The notes under the pieces are model-generated. The model did no database searches. It was not told where the DNA came from and worked only from the letters and a program-made list of their open reading frames with translations. A stretch of DNA of 21,751 nucleotides. It comes from a virus. The stretch lies in the IMG/VR virus record IMGVR_UViG_3300011440_000200, positions 1 through 21,751 of that record. The stretch is one strand, 5' to 3'. The translations under genes were made by a program, and so were the position numbers. Numbering within the stretch: the first letter of the stretch is position 1; each line of letters opens with the position of its first letter. Of this stretch, positions 1 to 5,289 are shown in pieces.

Positions 1-104
1 ATCCCAAGTGGTGGAATCCTGGATGGTGGCCCTGGTGGATGATCGTGCTGGTGCTCGTGGTGCAGGTGGGTTTCTGGACAATGGTCATCAGGGGTCGGAG
101 GTAG
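1..104 (+). CDS. Partial small Trp-rich membrane protein (cut by left edge)
   Basis: The third reading frame is open from the window edge to a TAG at 102-104 and encodes 33 visible residues. A Trp/Pro-rich stretch (WWNPGWWPWW) is followed by a hydrophobic segment of about 16 residues and a basic tail ending RGRR, as in a small single-pass membrane protein. Alternatively the real start is the ATG at 39, which overlaps a TGA in frame 1 in the ATGA style used by the neighbours, giving a 21-residue membrane peptide. Either way it precedes the string of tiny plus-strand genes. Its function is unknown and the frame choice is uncertain. Confidence 0.35.
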   Translation, partial: PKWWNPGWWPWWMIVLVLVVQVGFWTMVIRGRR

Positions 105-124
105 AGCGTTCCGGGACAGCGAAA

Positions 125-349
125 ATGACCCCCAAGAGCTTGAAGGAGCGGCTGGAGGCGCTGGACGTTCGGCACTCGTCGCCACTCTCCTCGACGTGCT
201 CGCGCTGTCAGATAGACGCCATCGCCCAAGCCCTCCAGGAGCAAGCGGACGAGATCATCAACCGCGCCGCGAACTGGGAGGACCCGAGCCCCATCCTCTC
301 AGACGAACTCTGCGAATGGGCGGACCGTCTCGCCCCGAGGAAGCCATGA
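125..349 (+). CDS. Small helical protein of unknown function (74 aa)
   Basis: This is a 74-residue acidic, mostly helical protein starting at ATG 125. It carries a CSRC pair near residues 22-25 followed by an amphipathic stretch (IAQALQEQADEI). A GGAGG lies about 24 bases upstream, too far to be a good ribosome site, so the start is less secure than for most neighbours. The end overlaps the next gene by ATGA at 346-349, which supports a real coding sequence in a coupled operon. I do not recognise a family. A single CxxC is not enough to call a zinc finger. Confidence 0.6.
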   Translation: MTPKSLKERLEALDVRHSSPLSSTCSRCQIDAIAQALQEQADEIINRAANWEDPSPILSDELCEWADRLAPRKP

Positions 350-822
350 CCGACACGCCGACCCCGCTGGAGCCGTTCGCCTACGACAATGGCGAGCCTA
401 TGACATTGGCGGATGCATGTCAGGTTGGGGCGAACGTGTGCTTCGAGGAAGCGAAGCGAGAACGGGCTGGGGAATTCCCTGCCGATGCCCTCGAAACTGA
501 AGCCGCGATGCGGATGCTCCAAGCCGAGTGTGACCGACTCAATACATTGGGGCGCGCCCCCAAGCCGACGCCAGCGGAGCCGAATCAAATGGACTCTAGA
601 ACTCGCGTGCGAAACGGGAAAACCGAACGAGTCTCCGACTGTGGGAACTTTTGGGTGCCAGACCGTGCGCCAGCGGAGCCGATGGAGAGGTTCACGAAGG
701 CGGCGATGGAGTTGGCGAAGTGGTGGCAAGAGAAACGGCTGGAGAACGATCTCCGGGGGATACATCTGGAGATGCTGAACGCCTACCGCGCCCTGACGCC
801 CGAGCCTGGGGAGGAACTGTGA
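346..822 (+). CDS. Hypothetical protein (158 aa) with repeated PAEP motif
   Basis: The start is the ATG at 346, overlapping the previous stop and preceded by GAGGAA at good spacing. The N-terminal half is acidic and helical. The middle has a short duplicated motif (PTPAEPNQM and RAPAEPMER) flanking a basic linker. The C-terminal third is helical (AAMELAKWWQEKRLEN). No catalytic motif is visible. Its PAEP-type repeats and length resemble small phage accessory proteins of unknown function, which is inference. It overlaps the next gene by GTGA at 819-822, continuing the coupled plus-strand operon. An opposite-strand frame over the same region is a shadow. Confidence 0.65.
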   Translation: MTDTPTPLEPFAYDNGEPMTLADACQVGANVCFEEAKRERAGEFPADALETEAAMRMLQAECDRLNTLGRAPKPTPAEPNQMDSRTRVRNGKTERVSDCGNFWVPDRAPAEPMERFTKAAMELAKWWQEKRLENDLRGIHLEMLNAYRALTPEPGEEL

Positions 823-1004
823 AGGTCCAATTGGATGCGCCAGGTAAGCAGTTCAACGAGGATGTGGTTCTCGCTCTGATTCCACGAGAGGGAGACACCA
901 TCGAATGGAAGAATGATAGCGACGATTCCCGCACGTTCCGAGTGCATCATGTCGTGTGGTTTGTTGGCGACGCCGAACCGATTGTCCGTCTGGTACTCCG
1001 ATGA
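819..1004 (+). CDS. Small beta-rich protein (61 aa)
   Basis: The GTG start at 819 overlaps the upstream TGA and follows a GGGGAGGAACT ribosome site with good spacing. The 61 residues alternate hydrophobic and polar positions, with a central IPREGDTIEW followed by FRVHHVVWFVG. That pattern fits a compact SH3-like or OB-like beta barrel, as seen in many small phage proteins where PR-x-GD-x-(I/V) marks a turn. The fold is inference. No catalytic residues are evident. The end overlaps the following zinc-ribbon gene by ATGA at 1001-1004. Confidence 0.65.
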   Translation: MKVQLDAPGKQFNEDVVLALIPREGDTIEWKNDSDDSRTFRVHHVVWFVGDAEPIVRLVLR

Positions 1005-1441
1005 CCGAGCAAGACGACACCCCGGACGCACTGGAGGAGTTGAAGGAAATGCTCGTAGAGTGGGACGGACAGCCCTACGCGCCACCTGGGCATGTCATGG
1101 TCGCACGCTCACGAATAGACCGCGCCATAGCCGCAATCGAATCGCTTCGCGGCGAAGTCCGTGAGTGGCTTTGCGTGAAGTGTCGGACCATCTACCCGGG
1201 GCCGCCGCAGAAGGGATTCGCCTGCGTCCAATGCCCCAAGTGCGGTGGCGACTGCGGCCCTCGAAACTTCATGGAACTGCGCCGGCTCCAGGCGGTTGCT
1301 GCCCTGTACGGAGAGTGGTTCGGATACGCCCATGACCGCATGTGGGTGTGCCGTGGTTGCGGGCTTGAAAAGGGAAAGCATCAAGACGGCTGCCCGGTGG
1401 GACTCTACGAGGAGGGGCTAGTCGTGGTGGAGGAGTCATGA
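1001..1441 (+). CDS. Double zinc-ribbon-like protein (146 aa), paralogue of 1960-2241
   Basis: The protein begins MTEQDDTP and has a helical N-terminal half. It then shows two Cys clusters: C58/C61 with C75, C78, C81 and C85 (CVKC...CVQCPKCGGDC), and C117/C120 with H127 and C131 (CRGCG...H...GC). These look like two treble-clef or zinc-ribbon sites. Between them lies LRRLQAVAALYG. The start, that motif and the C-terminal DGCPVGLYE recur in the gene at 1960-2241, so the two are diverged copies. Start and end both overlap neighbours by ATGA. The role is unknown; such ribbons often bind nucleic acid or protein partners. Confidence 0.75.
   Translation: MTEQDDTPDALEELKEMLVEWDGQPYAPPGHVMVARSRIDRAIAAIESLRGEVREWLCVKCRTIYPGPPQKGFACVQCPKCGGDCGPRNFMELRRLQAVAALYGEWFGYAHDRMWVCRGCGLEKGKHQDGCPVGLYEEGLVVVEES
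1002..1026 (+). repeat. Direct repeat, copy 1 (25 bp identical)
   Basis: Positions 1002-1026 are identical to 1961-1985 over 25 bases and encode the TEQDDTP start of two paralogous zinc-ribbon genes. Further identical blocks between the genes are CCGGCTCCAGGCGGT (1282-1296 and 2064-2078) and GACGGCTGCCCGGT (1385-1398 and 2197-2210). Together they mark a gene duplication within the operon. Confidence 0.85.
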
Positions 1442-1863
1442 GTAAATGTCCAGAGTGCGGCGAGCCCATCCCATGTAGCGGATTCCATCCCGCTGTTCCC
1501 AAGGCGTTCACGCTTCCACAGGCATCCGGCACCGTGGTCTATGACTCTCCCGTGGTAGTGAGCCAAGAGCAGCGGACACCCTCCGAGATGCGTGACGTGG
1601 CTCGTACGCGCTTTCTCGGACTCCGCGCCGTGAATCGAGAGCGGTTCATGCGCATCGCCGAGAATCGCACCAATGCCGTAATCGAGCGGCTGCGGATTCT
1701 CGGAAACTGCTCGAACCGGGGCGCATATGAGTACACGCCAGCTGACGTTAAGAGGATATTCGAGGAGATCACAAGAGCGGCGGAATCGACTCGGCGGCAA
1801 TTTGAGCGCACCGCATCGCGGCCAAGGTTCAAACTGGAGGCCTCTCCGGCTGTGGAGGAGTGA
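1438..1863 (+). CDS. Hypothetical protein with N-terminal CxxC knuckle (141 aa)
   Basis: The ATG at 1438 overlaps the previous stop by ATGA and follows GGAGG at good spacing. The N-terminus is CPECGEPIPCSGFH (Cys 4, 7 and 13 with His 17), a likely single zinc knuckle. Residues 50-130 are strongly helical and basic/acidic mixed (RDVARTRFLGLRAVNRERFMRIAENR), which could form a coiled coil or helical bundle. The overall shape is a small zinc knuckle on a helical stalk, consistent with binding a nucleic acid or protein partner, but I recognise no named family. Confidence 0.7.
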   Translation: MSKCPECGEPIPCSGFHPAVPKAFTLPQASGTVVYDSPVVVSQEQRTPSEMRDVARTRFLGLRAVNRERFMRIAENRTNAVIERLRILGNCSNRGAYEYTPADVKRIFEEITRAAESTRRQFERTASRPRFKLEASPAVEE

Positions 1864-1867
1864 CGAC

Positions 1868-1963
1868 GTGAAGGCTAGAGACGGTTGGCAGATTGTGTTT
1901 CTCGTCGCCGCATGCGTATGGGTAGTGGGTATAACGTGGCTGTTCTTCGGGGGCTGGAAGTGA
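1868..1963 (+). CDS. Tiny single-pass membrane protein (31 aa)
   Basis: The GTG at 1868 follows a GGAGGAG about seven bases upstream that also overlaps the end of the preceding gene. The 31-residue product has a short charged head (MKARDGWQ), one hydrophobic span of about 20 residues rich in Val, Trp and Phe, and a GGWK tail. It fits one transmembrane helix with a cytoplasmic N-terminus. It overlaps the next gene by GTGA at 1960-1963. Function is unknown; it is one of at least three tiny membrane proteins in this operon. Confidence 0.6.
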   Translation: MKARDGWQIVFLVAACVWVVGITWLFFGGWK

Positions 1964-2241
1964 CCGAGCAAGACGACACCCCGGAGTCCATAATGAAATC
2001 CGAATGGGAACTAATTGCCAGGCGAGCCCAAGACTTATCGGCCAAGTCGCTAGATCAACTTTCCCGGCTCCAGGCGGTCGCCGCCCGCTACGGGCCTAGC
2101 TTCGGGTACGAGAATGTCCACTATGACGGGATGACCTCAACCCACTGCGTTGGGTGTAAGAAGGTCAAGCACCACGGCTCTAAAGTGGCCCACGCGGACG
2201 GCTGCCCGGTAGGACGGTATGAATCGGAGGGCCAGAAGTGA
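1960..2241 (+). CDS. Single zinc-ribbon-like protein (93 aa), shorter copy of 1001-1441
   Basis: The GTG start overlaps the previous stop by GTGA. The product opens with MTEQDDTP, has a divergent 25-residue helical segment, then SRLQAVAARYG, then CVGC (Cys 63/66), a His-rich patch, His 78 and Cys 82 in ADGCPVGRYE. Against the 146-residue protein it lacks the first Cys cluster but keeps the start, the RLQAVAA-x-YG motif and the C-terminal ribbon. The two genes share a 25-base identical stretch at the start and shorter identical blocks later, so this is a recent or constrained duplication. Role unknown. Confidence 0.72.
   Translation: MTEQDDTPESIMKSEWELIARRAQDLSAKSLDQLSRLQAVAARYGPSFGYENVHYDGMTSTHCVGCKKVKHHGSKVAHADGCPVGRYESEGQK
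1961..1985 (+). repeat. Direct repeat, copy 2 (25 bp identical)
   Basis: This is the second copy of the 25-base stretch at 1002-1026. The base just before it differs (GTG start here, ATG start in copy 1), so the identity begins inside the start codon. Such a repeat could support homologous recombination that would delete the roughly 960 bases between the copies. Confidence 0.85.
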
Positions 2242-2342
2242 AGTGGACCCTGGTAGATTACGTCCTTGGGATCACCATCATCGCGCTGTCTGCGGCGGTG
2301 GTGGTCGGCCTGGCGAGGGCCTTCCTCGCCGTCTTCTGGTAG
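2238..2342 (+). CDS. Tiny single-pass membrane protein (34 aa)
   Basis: The GTG at 2238 overlaps the TGA of the zinc-ribbon gene (GTGA) and is preceded by GGAGGG at good spacing. The 34-residue product has a short head (MKWTLVDY) and one long hydrophobic helix (LGITIIALSAAVVVGLARAF) ending VFW. It is too short for the usual ORF cutoffs but has all signs of a translated gene. It probably sits in the inner membrane. The function cannot be read from sequence. Confidence 0.55.
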   Translation: MKWTLVDYVLGITIIALSAAVVVGLARAFLAVFW

Positions 2343-2358
2343 GAAGGGAGGAACCCTT

Positions 2359-2550
2359 ATGCTCTGGAAGTGGTTTCTGCGGGAGTGGAACGAGGACAAG
2401 CGAAGCAAGCTGGAAGTCTCGGCACTCCTCGTGTTCGCGGTTCTCACGGCGGCATCGCTTCTCATTACCTGGTCCATGGGTAACGGAGCGGACCCGCACA
2501 TGAGCCCGCGTCAGGCCCAGGACAGTGCGGAGTCCACTACCTGGTACTAG
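2359..2550 (+). CDS. Small single-pass membrane protein (63 aa), last gene of the plus operon
   Basis: The ATG at 2359 follows GGGAGGAA at eight-base spacing. A charged amphipathic N-terminus (LWKWFLREWNEDKRSK) precedes one hydrophobic helix near residues 20-39 and a polar tail rich in Ser, Gln and Asp. The topology suggests a cytoplasmic N-terminus and an outside C-terminal tail. It is the last gene before the convergent stem-loop at 2558-2600. A lysis-accessory role is possible given the membrane span but is not supported by any motif. Confidence 0.6.
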   Translation: MLWKWFLREWNEDKRSKLEVSALLVFAVLTAASLLITWSMGNGADPHMSPRQAQDSAESTTWY

Positions 2551-2557
2551 ACACGGC

Positions 2558-2600
2558 GTAGAGGGCAGTTTGGAGGGCCAGGGAAGGCCCGACCCTCTAC
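2558..2600. terminator. Candidate bidirectional terminator (nested stem-loop)
   Basis: GTAGAGGG at 2558-2565 pairs perfectly with CCCTCTAC at 2593-2600, and inside it GGGCC (2575-2579) pairs with GGCCC (2586-2590) around a six-base loop. It lies exactly where the plus operon (ending 2550) meets the minus operon (ending 2597) and includes the minus-strand stop codon. There is only a mixed CTTCCTT tract after it on the plus strand and no T run on the minus strand, so intrinsic termination may be weak. Structure is seen; function is inferred. Confidence 0.5.
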
Positions 2601-2929
2601 CTTCCTTGCTCGATATCGGCCCAGGTGCGGGTATGCTGCTCGGCCCACGCCTTCTCCGCCATCCTCGCCTTCGCCCTCTGGATCACCGGATCCGCCTCCA
2701 GGTAGGCTCTCAGATTCTCCGGGGTGAAATCCTTCGTCCGGAATCCTCCACCCGGTGGCCCGAAGAGCTTCTGATCGAACTTCCCGTAAGCCTGGAGCGC
2801 ACGAAGCTGCCACTCGGGGATGTTCTGGTTCGCCTTCATGTAGGAGTTAGCCGCATCGTAGATGCCGGTACGGGCTGCGGAGGTCATGAGCCCCGACCTT
2901 GCCAGCATCGCGAGGAGAGCTGGGTTCAT
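2597..2929 (-). CDS. Small helical protein, last gene of the structural operon (110 aa)
   Basis: The ATG at 2929 overlaps the stop of the PA14 gene by ATGA. The 110 residues are mostly helical and Ala-rich at the N-terminus. They include a Gly/Pro linker (FGPPGGGF, residues 56-63) followed by an acidic/basic helix (ENLRAYLEADPVIQRAKARMAEKAWAEQ). There is no signal peptide or membrane span. Its position behind lysis and internal-virion-like genes suggests a minor virion or lysis-accessory protein, but no family is recognised. Its stop codon falls inside the convergent stem-loop. Confidence 0.65.
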   Translation of the reverse strand: MNPALLAMLARSGLMTSAARTGIYDAANSYMKANQNIPEWQLRALQAYGKFDQKLFGPPGGGFRTKDFTPENLRAYLEADPVIQRAKARMAEKAWAEQHTRTWADIEQGR

Positions 2930-3753
2930 TGGCTAAACGCCTCCGCAGGAATCACCTGCCGTGTCCCGCCCGGTGGGATCCAATCGAGCCGGAGCATCGC
3001 ATCCCCGTTATTGTGGAAGAAGTCGAGCCGGAAGGGATACCGCACTCCGGCTGCCAGGGAGATCGTCACGCTCCGTTCGTGCTCCTCCTGGACCGCCCAA
3101 TCCCGGATCACCGTCGACCCGTTCACCATCAAGGAATCCCCATCCTCCGCCCTTGCGATCAATACGTATTCCCCTGTGATGGCGGGGGAAAGATACCCGA
3201 TCATGGTTCCCGAGAAGGTGTCGGGCTGGATCGAGGGGTGCGGGCTTCCGTAGTCCCAATCGAAGGCGATATTGGGCACGTTGAAGAGAACGGTCGAAGG
3301 GCCGGTCATGTCCGCGGTGTCGAAGAGAACCGTGTGAAGCCCCGGCTCAAAGTCCTCGGGAGGGATGGCGATCATCACCTTGTTCCCTTCACAGCTCCAG
3401 CCCGCCGAACTCTTCGCCATCGCCCATCCCTGGTAGTAGCTCCCCGAGGTCAGTACGGTCTCGACCTTCATCGAATCCCCCCGAGAGCAGGGCATGAGGA
3501 AAAGAAGCGTGTCCCCGTGCGTGAACCGCCAGACCACGAGCGCACACTCCTCCACGTTCGCCAGAGAGTCCGCCCCGACCGCATATCCACACATCGAATC
3601 CGGGTTCTCCACCGCCTGATACATCGGAACAGTCCACTCCCACTCGATCGAGGCCGCGTGGGCCCGATGAGTTTGAACACATTCCCCCAGCATCCACCCC
3701 GCCACCCAGCAAAGGACGCCAAGGAGAAGAAGCCAAAGACAGGACCATCTCAA
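2926..3753 (-). CDS. Secreted PA14-domain protein (275 aa)
   Basis: The chosen start is TTG 3753, overlapping the upstream TGA as TTGA. It gives a classic export signal: Arg 2, then a hydrophobic core (residues 4-22) and a possible AHA cleavage site at 31-33. Residues 38-160 form a beta-rich domain with Cys 55, 70, 89 and 121 that could pair outside the cytoplasm. Residues about 165-275 read as a PA14 domain: DYGSPHPS, GTMIGYLSP, GEYVLIARAEDGDSLMVNG, a Trp-containing turn, LAAGVRYPFRLDFFHNNGDAMLRLDW and VIPAEAF. PA14 domains commonly bind carbohydrate or mediate adhesion. I infer a role at the cell envelope or in glycan recognition. The longer open frame upstream (to 3849) overlaps the preceding gene and is unlikely. 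Confidence 0.7.
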   Translation of the reverse strand: MRWSCLWLLLLGVLCWVAGWMLGECVQTHRAHAASIEWEWTVPMYQAVENPDSMCGYAVGADSLANVEECALVVWRFTHGDTLLFLMPCSRGDSMKVETVLTSGSYYQGWAMAKSSAGWSCEGNKVMIAIPPEDFEPGLHTVLFDTADMTGPSTVLFNVPNIAFDWDYGSPHPSIQPDTFSGTMIGYLSPAITGEYVLIARAEDGDSLMVNGSTVIRDWAVQEEHERSVTISLAAGVRYPFRLDFFHNNGDAMLRLDWIPPGGTRQVIPAEAFSQ

Positions 3754-4133
3754 CCGAGTTTGACCACCTCCGCCTTTGCTTCTTTCTGCATCGGAGTGAG
3801 TCCCGCCTTGAAGATCCCGGCCTTCTCCAGCCCAGGCCGGAGGAAGCACTCGTAGAAGGAAGACGCCACCACCGAGAGCGCAAGCGAGCCCATGGCCTTC
3901 GCCCCGAAGGAGAGGTGATGAACGAAGTCCCCGAAGACTCCAGCCTCGACCGGAGCGGGCCCGCCCGAGAACACACTGAGGAACGCAATCAGCGCGTTCA
4001 GAAACGGAATGAGGAGATTCGGGAGCTTCGCCAGGAAGGGGACGTACTTGTAGACGATCCCCGTTCCCACGAGGAGCGCCATGACCGGAGCAAGCGCGGC
4101 GAGCGCCTTTGCGATTTCATCCAGGACGTTCAA
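3750..4133 (-). CDS. Multi-span membrane protein, holin-like (127 aa)
   Basis: The gene starts with TTG at 4133, after a GGGAGGG ribosome site fused to the upstream TAG. Hydrophobic segments near residues 13-31, 38-56 and 79-97 give two or three transmembrane helices. The C-terminal tail is charged (MQKEAKAEVVK), as in many holins. It lies directly downstream of the M15 endolysin gene, the usual place for a holin that opens the inner membrane to let the lysin reach the cell wall. Family membership cannot be assigned, and another phage membrane role remains possible. Confidence 0.6.
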   Translation of the reverse strand: MNVLDEIAKALAALAPVMALLVGTGIVYKYVPFLAKLPNLLIPFLNALIAFLSVFSGGPAPVEAGVFGDFVHHLSFGAKAMGSLALSVVASSFYECFLRPGLEKAGIFKAGLTPMQKEAKAEVVKLG

Positions 4134-4142
4134 GAACCCTCC

Positions 4143-4553
4143 CTAGTAGTAGGTCCACTCCACCTCCTGGGGCAATGCGAGCGAAATGTCCACATGGAGG
4201 TAGTCCTTCCCCGTCCCGACCCGGTTGAAGAGAGCCCAGACGTAAATCCACCGCTTCATCAGATAGCGGGTCCGACTCGCCACACAGGCGATGTCCGCGG
4301 CCTCTCCAGTCAGGTGCGCGCTGTCCGGCTTCCCTCCGACCGCCTTGTTGTGGGCGGTACAGCGGACCCCGGAACGGATCACGATCGGTCCCCGGACGAA
4401 ACTTCTAAGCCGCTCCAACTTCTCGACCAACTCGGGCTCGACGTGATCCGCTCCACACCCACACTTACATGCGAACTCGCTTCGACTAAAGTGGGCTGAC
4501 AGGTCTCCCAAACTACGCGGGCGGTGCCGGGGGAACTCCTTCGAGGAGCGCAC
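4143..4553 (-). CDS. Endolysin, M15-type zinc D,D-peptidase (136 aa)
   Basis: The core reads as a peptidase M15 domain, a zinc enzyme that cuts D-Ala-containing peptidoglycan stem peptides. FSRSEFACKCGCG opens the domain; RSGVRCTAHNKAVGG precedes the zinc motif SAHLTGEAAD (His 80, Asp 87); and YLHVD supplies His 120. The length is normal for a single-domain phage lysin, with no separate wall-binding domain or signal peptide, so export would rely on a holin. The start is uncertain. GTG 4553 overlaps the previous gene by 41 bases with GGAGG almost touching it; TTG 4511, just after the upstream stop, would remove 14 residues without touching the domain. Confidence 0.85.
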   Translation of the reverse strand: MRSSKEFPRHRPRSLGDLSAHFSRSEFACKCGCGADHVEPELVEKLERLRSFVRGPIVIRSGVRCTAHNKAVGGKPDSAHLTGEAADIACVASRTRYLMKRWIYVWALFNRVGTGKDYLHVDISLALPQEVEWTYY

Positions 4554-4851
4554 CCTCCAGCTTCGTGTTGTTCGTCTTGATGTCCGCCAGAATCTTCTCC
4601 CCCTCTGCCTGGGAGATCACGTTGGAAGCGACCAGCCCACGGATGTACTCGATGAGACTGTCCACCACCGTGCTCTGAGCCGCGATTGCGTCGAAGATGT
4701 CCTGATCCAGCGCCATTTGGTTTTCTCCTTGGATGGTTTGAATCCGTTGACTGCGTGAGATCCGGTCAATCTTGCGGTTCGTTGATGCCAGCGCCTTCTC
4801 GATACGGTCCAACTGGGTCACGACTGTCTGCACGCTCCGCTTCCCTGCCAC
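4513..4851 (-). CDS. Small helical protein with likely internal second start (112 aa)
   Basis: The start is taken as GTG 4851 because a strong AGGAGG fused to the upstream TAG lies six bases before it. Residues 1-40 are a basic amphipathic helix (TQLDRIEKALASTNRKIDRISRSQ). A second in-frame ATG at 4716, with its own AAGGAG at 4725-4730, would yield a 67-residue form containing only the second half (MALDQDIFDAI...). That half is helical and ends in a Pro/Ala tail (GVPPAPPA), a pattern common in small phage proteins. The neighbours are lysis genes. No family name is certain. Confidence 0.65.
   Translation of the reverse strand: MAGKRSVQTVVTQLDRIEKALASTNRKIDRISRSQRIQTIQGENQMALDQDIFDAIAAQSTVVDSLIEYIRGLVASNVISQAEGEKILADIKTNNTKLEGALLEGVPPAPPA
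4725..4730 (-). promoter_or_regulatory. Internal Shine-Dalgarno for a second start at ATG 4716
   Basis: AAGGAG on the minus strand lies eight bases before an in-frame ATG (4716) inside the 4513-4851 gene. It would let ribosomes start a 67-residue short form in addition to the 112-residue product. The site could also mean that the short form is the only real product, but the upstream GTG has an equally good site. Confidence 0.5.
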
Positions 4852-4861
4852 TACCCACCTC

Positions 4862-5230
4862 CTATCGGGCCACAAGAGATGTAGCGGTGGCGATCGCAGC
4901 CGCCAGGATGAGAACGATAGCCCCGCCGACCCACTGCTTTCCCTTGTCGTTGGCGCTTTGGTTCTCCAAGAGCTTCAACCTCCGATCCACCTCGATCTCG
5001 GTGGAGCGAGTCGCTTTCTCGATCGCTTCAATCCCTCGGTCGTAGGTCTCTCTCGGAATGTAGGTGGCTTGCATCTCCCGGAGCCTTGCCGCTTCCCCGT
5101 TCAGCATCTCCAGGCGTCGGTGGAGTTCCGACTGGGCCACGTTCAATGCATCCGCTGCTGCCCTGATCCTCTCCTCCAGCCTTGCCATGGATACCTTGAC
5201 GTCTTCTTCGCTCAAGTCCAGACGCTCCAC
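4862..5230 (-). CDS. Coiled-coil protein with C-terminal membrane anchor (122 aa), XhlA-like layout
   Basis: The start GTG 5230 is preferred over an upstream TTG (5278) because GGGGGA sits just before it. Residues 5-95 are a long heptad-rich coiled coil (ARLEERIRAAADALN, RRLEMLNGEAARLREM, DRRLKLLENQS). Residues about 102-120 form one transmembrane helix (WVGGAIVLILAAAIATATSLV) near the C-terminus. This layout, coiled coil then tail anchor next to lysin and holin genes, matches XhlA-type lysis-associated phage proteins in architecture. No direct homology was checked. It could instead be a virion protein anchored during ejection. Confidence 0.65.
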   Translation of the reverse strand: MERLDLSEEDVKVSMARLEERIRAAADALNVAQSELHRRLEMLNGEAARLREMQATYIPRETYDRGIEAIEKATRSTEIEVDRRLKLLENQSANDKGKQWVGGAIVLILAAAIATATSLVAR

Positions 5231-5289
5231 GTTCCCCCGGTTTCTGCACCCCACACGTGAAGGGCCTGGGGCGAGCAAGCCCTCTGTGG

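Noticed and set aside
208-765. Minus-strand frame opposite the first plus-strand genes
   Set aside because: The plus strand shows ATGA/GTGA-coupled starts with ribosome sites; the minus frame has none and is Arg/Leu-rich noise.
1405-1971. Minus-strand frame (188 codons) opposite the plus-strand zinc-knuckle gene
   Set aside because: No ribosome site, no coherent domain; the plus strand has a Cys-knuckle protein with coupled start.
2525-3253. Plus-strand frame running from the small membrane gene into the structural operon
   Set aside because: It would read through the convergent stem-loop and over two minus genes; no motif or ribosome site supports it.
2899-3855. Long plus-strand open frame (318 codons) over the PA14 gene
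   Set aside because: It is opposite a minus-strand gene with a signal peptide and domain, has Arg/Pro/His-rich low-sense sequence, and no ribosome site or operon fit. It is a GC-driven shadow.
3915-4499. Plus-strand frame opposite the lysin and holin-like genes
   Set aside because: Endolysin active-site motifs on the minus strand settle the coding strand here.
5231-5289. Gap between the 257-residue gene and the coiled-coil gene as promoter or terminator
   Set aside because: Only a CCCCA/TGGGG pairing with a long loop is seen and no promoter boxes; too weak to call.
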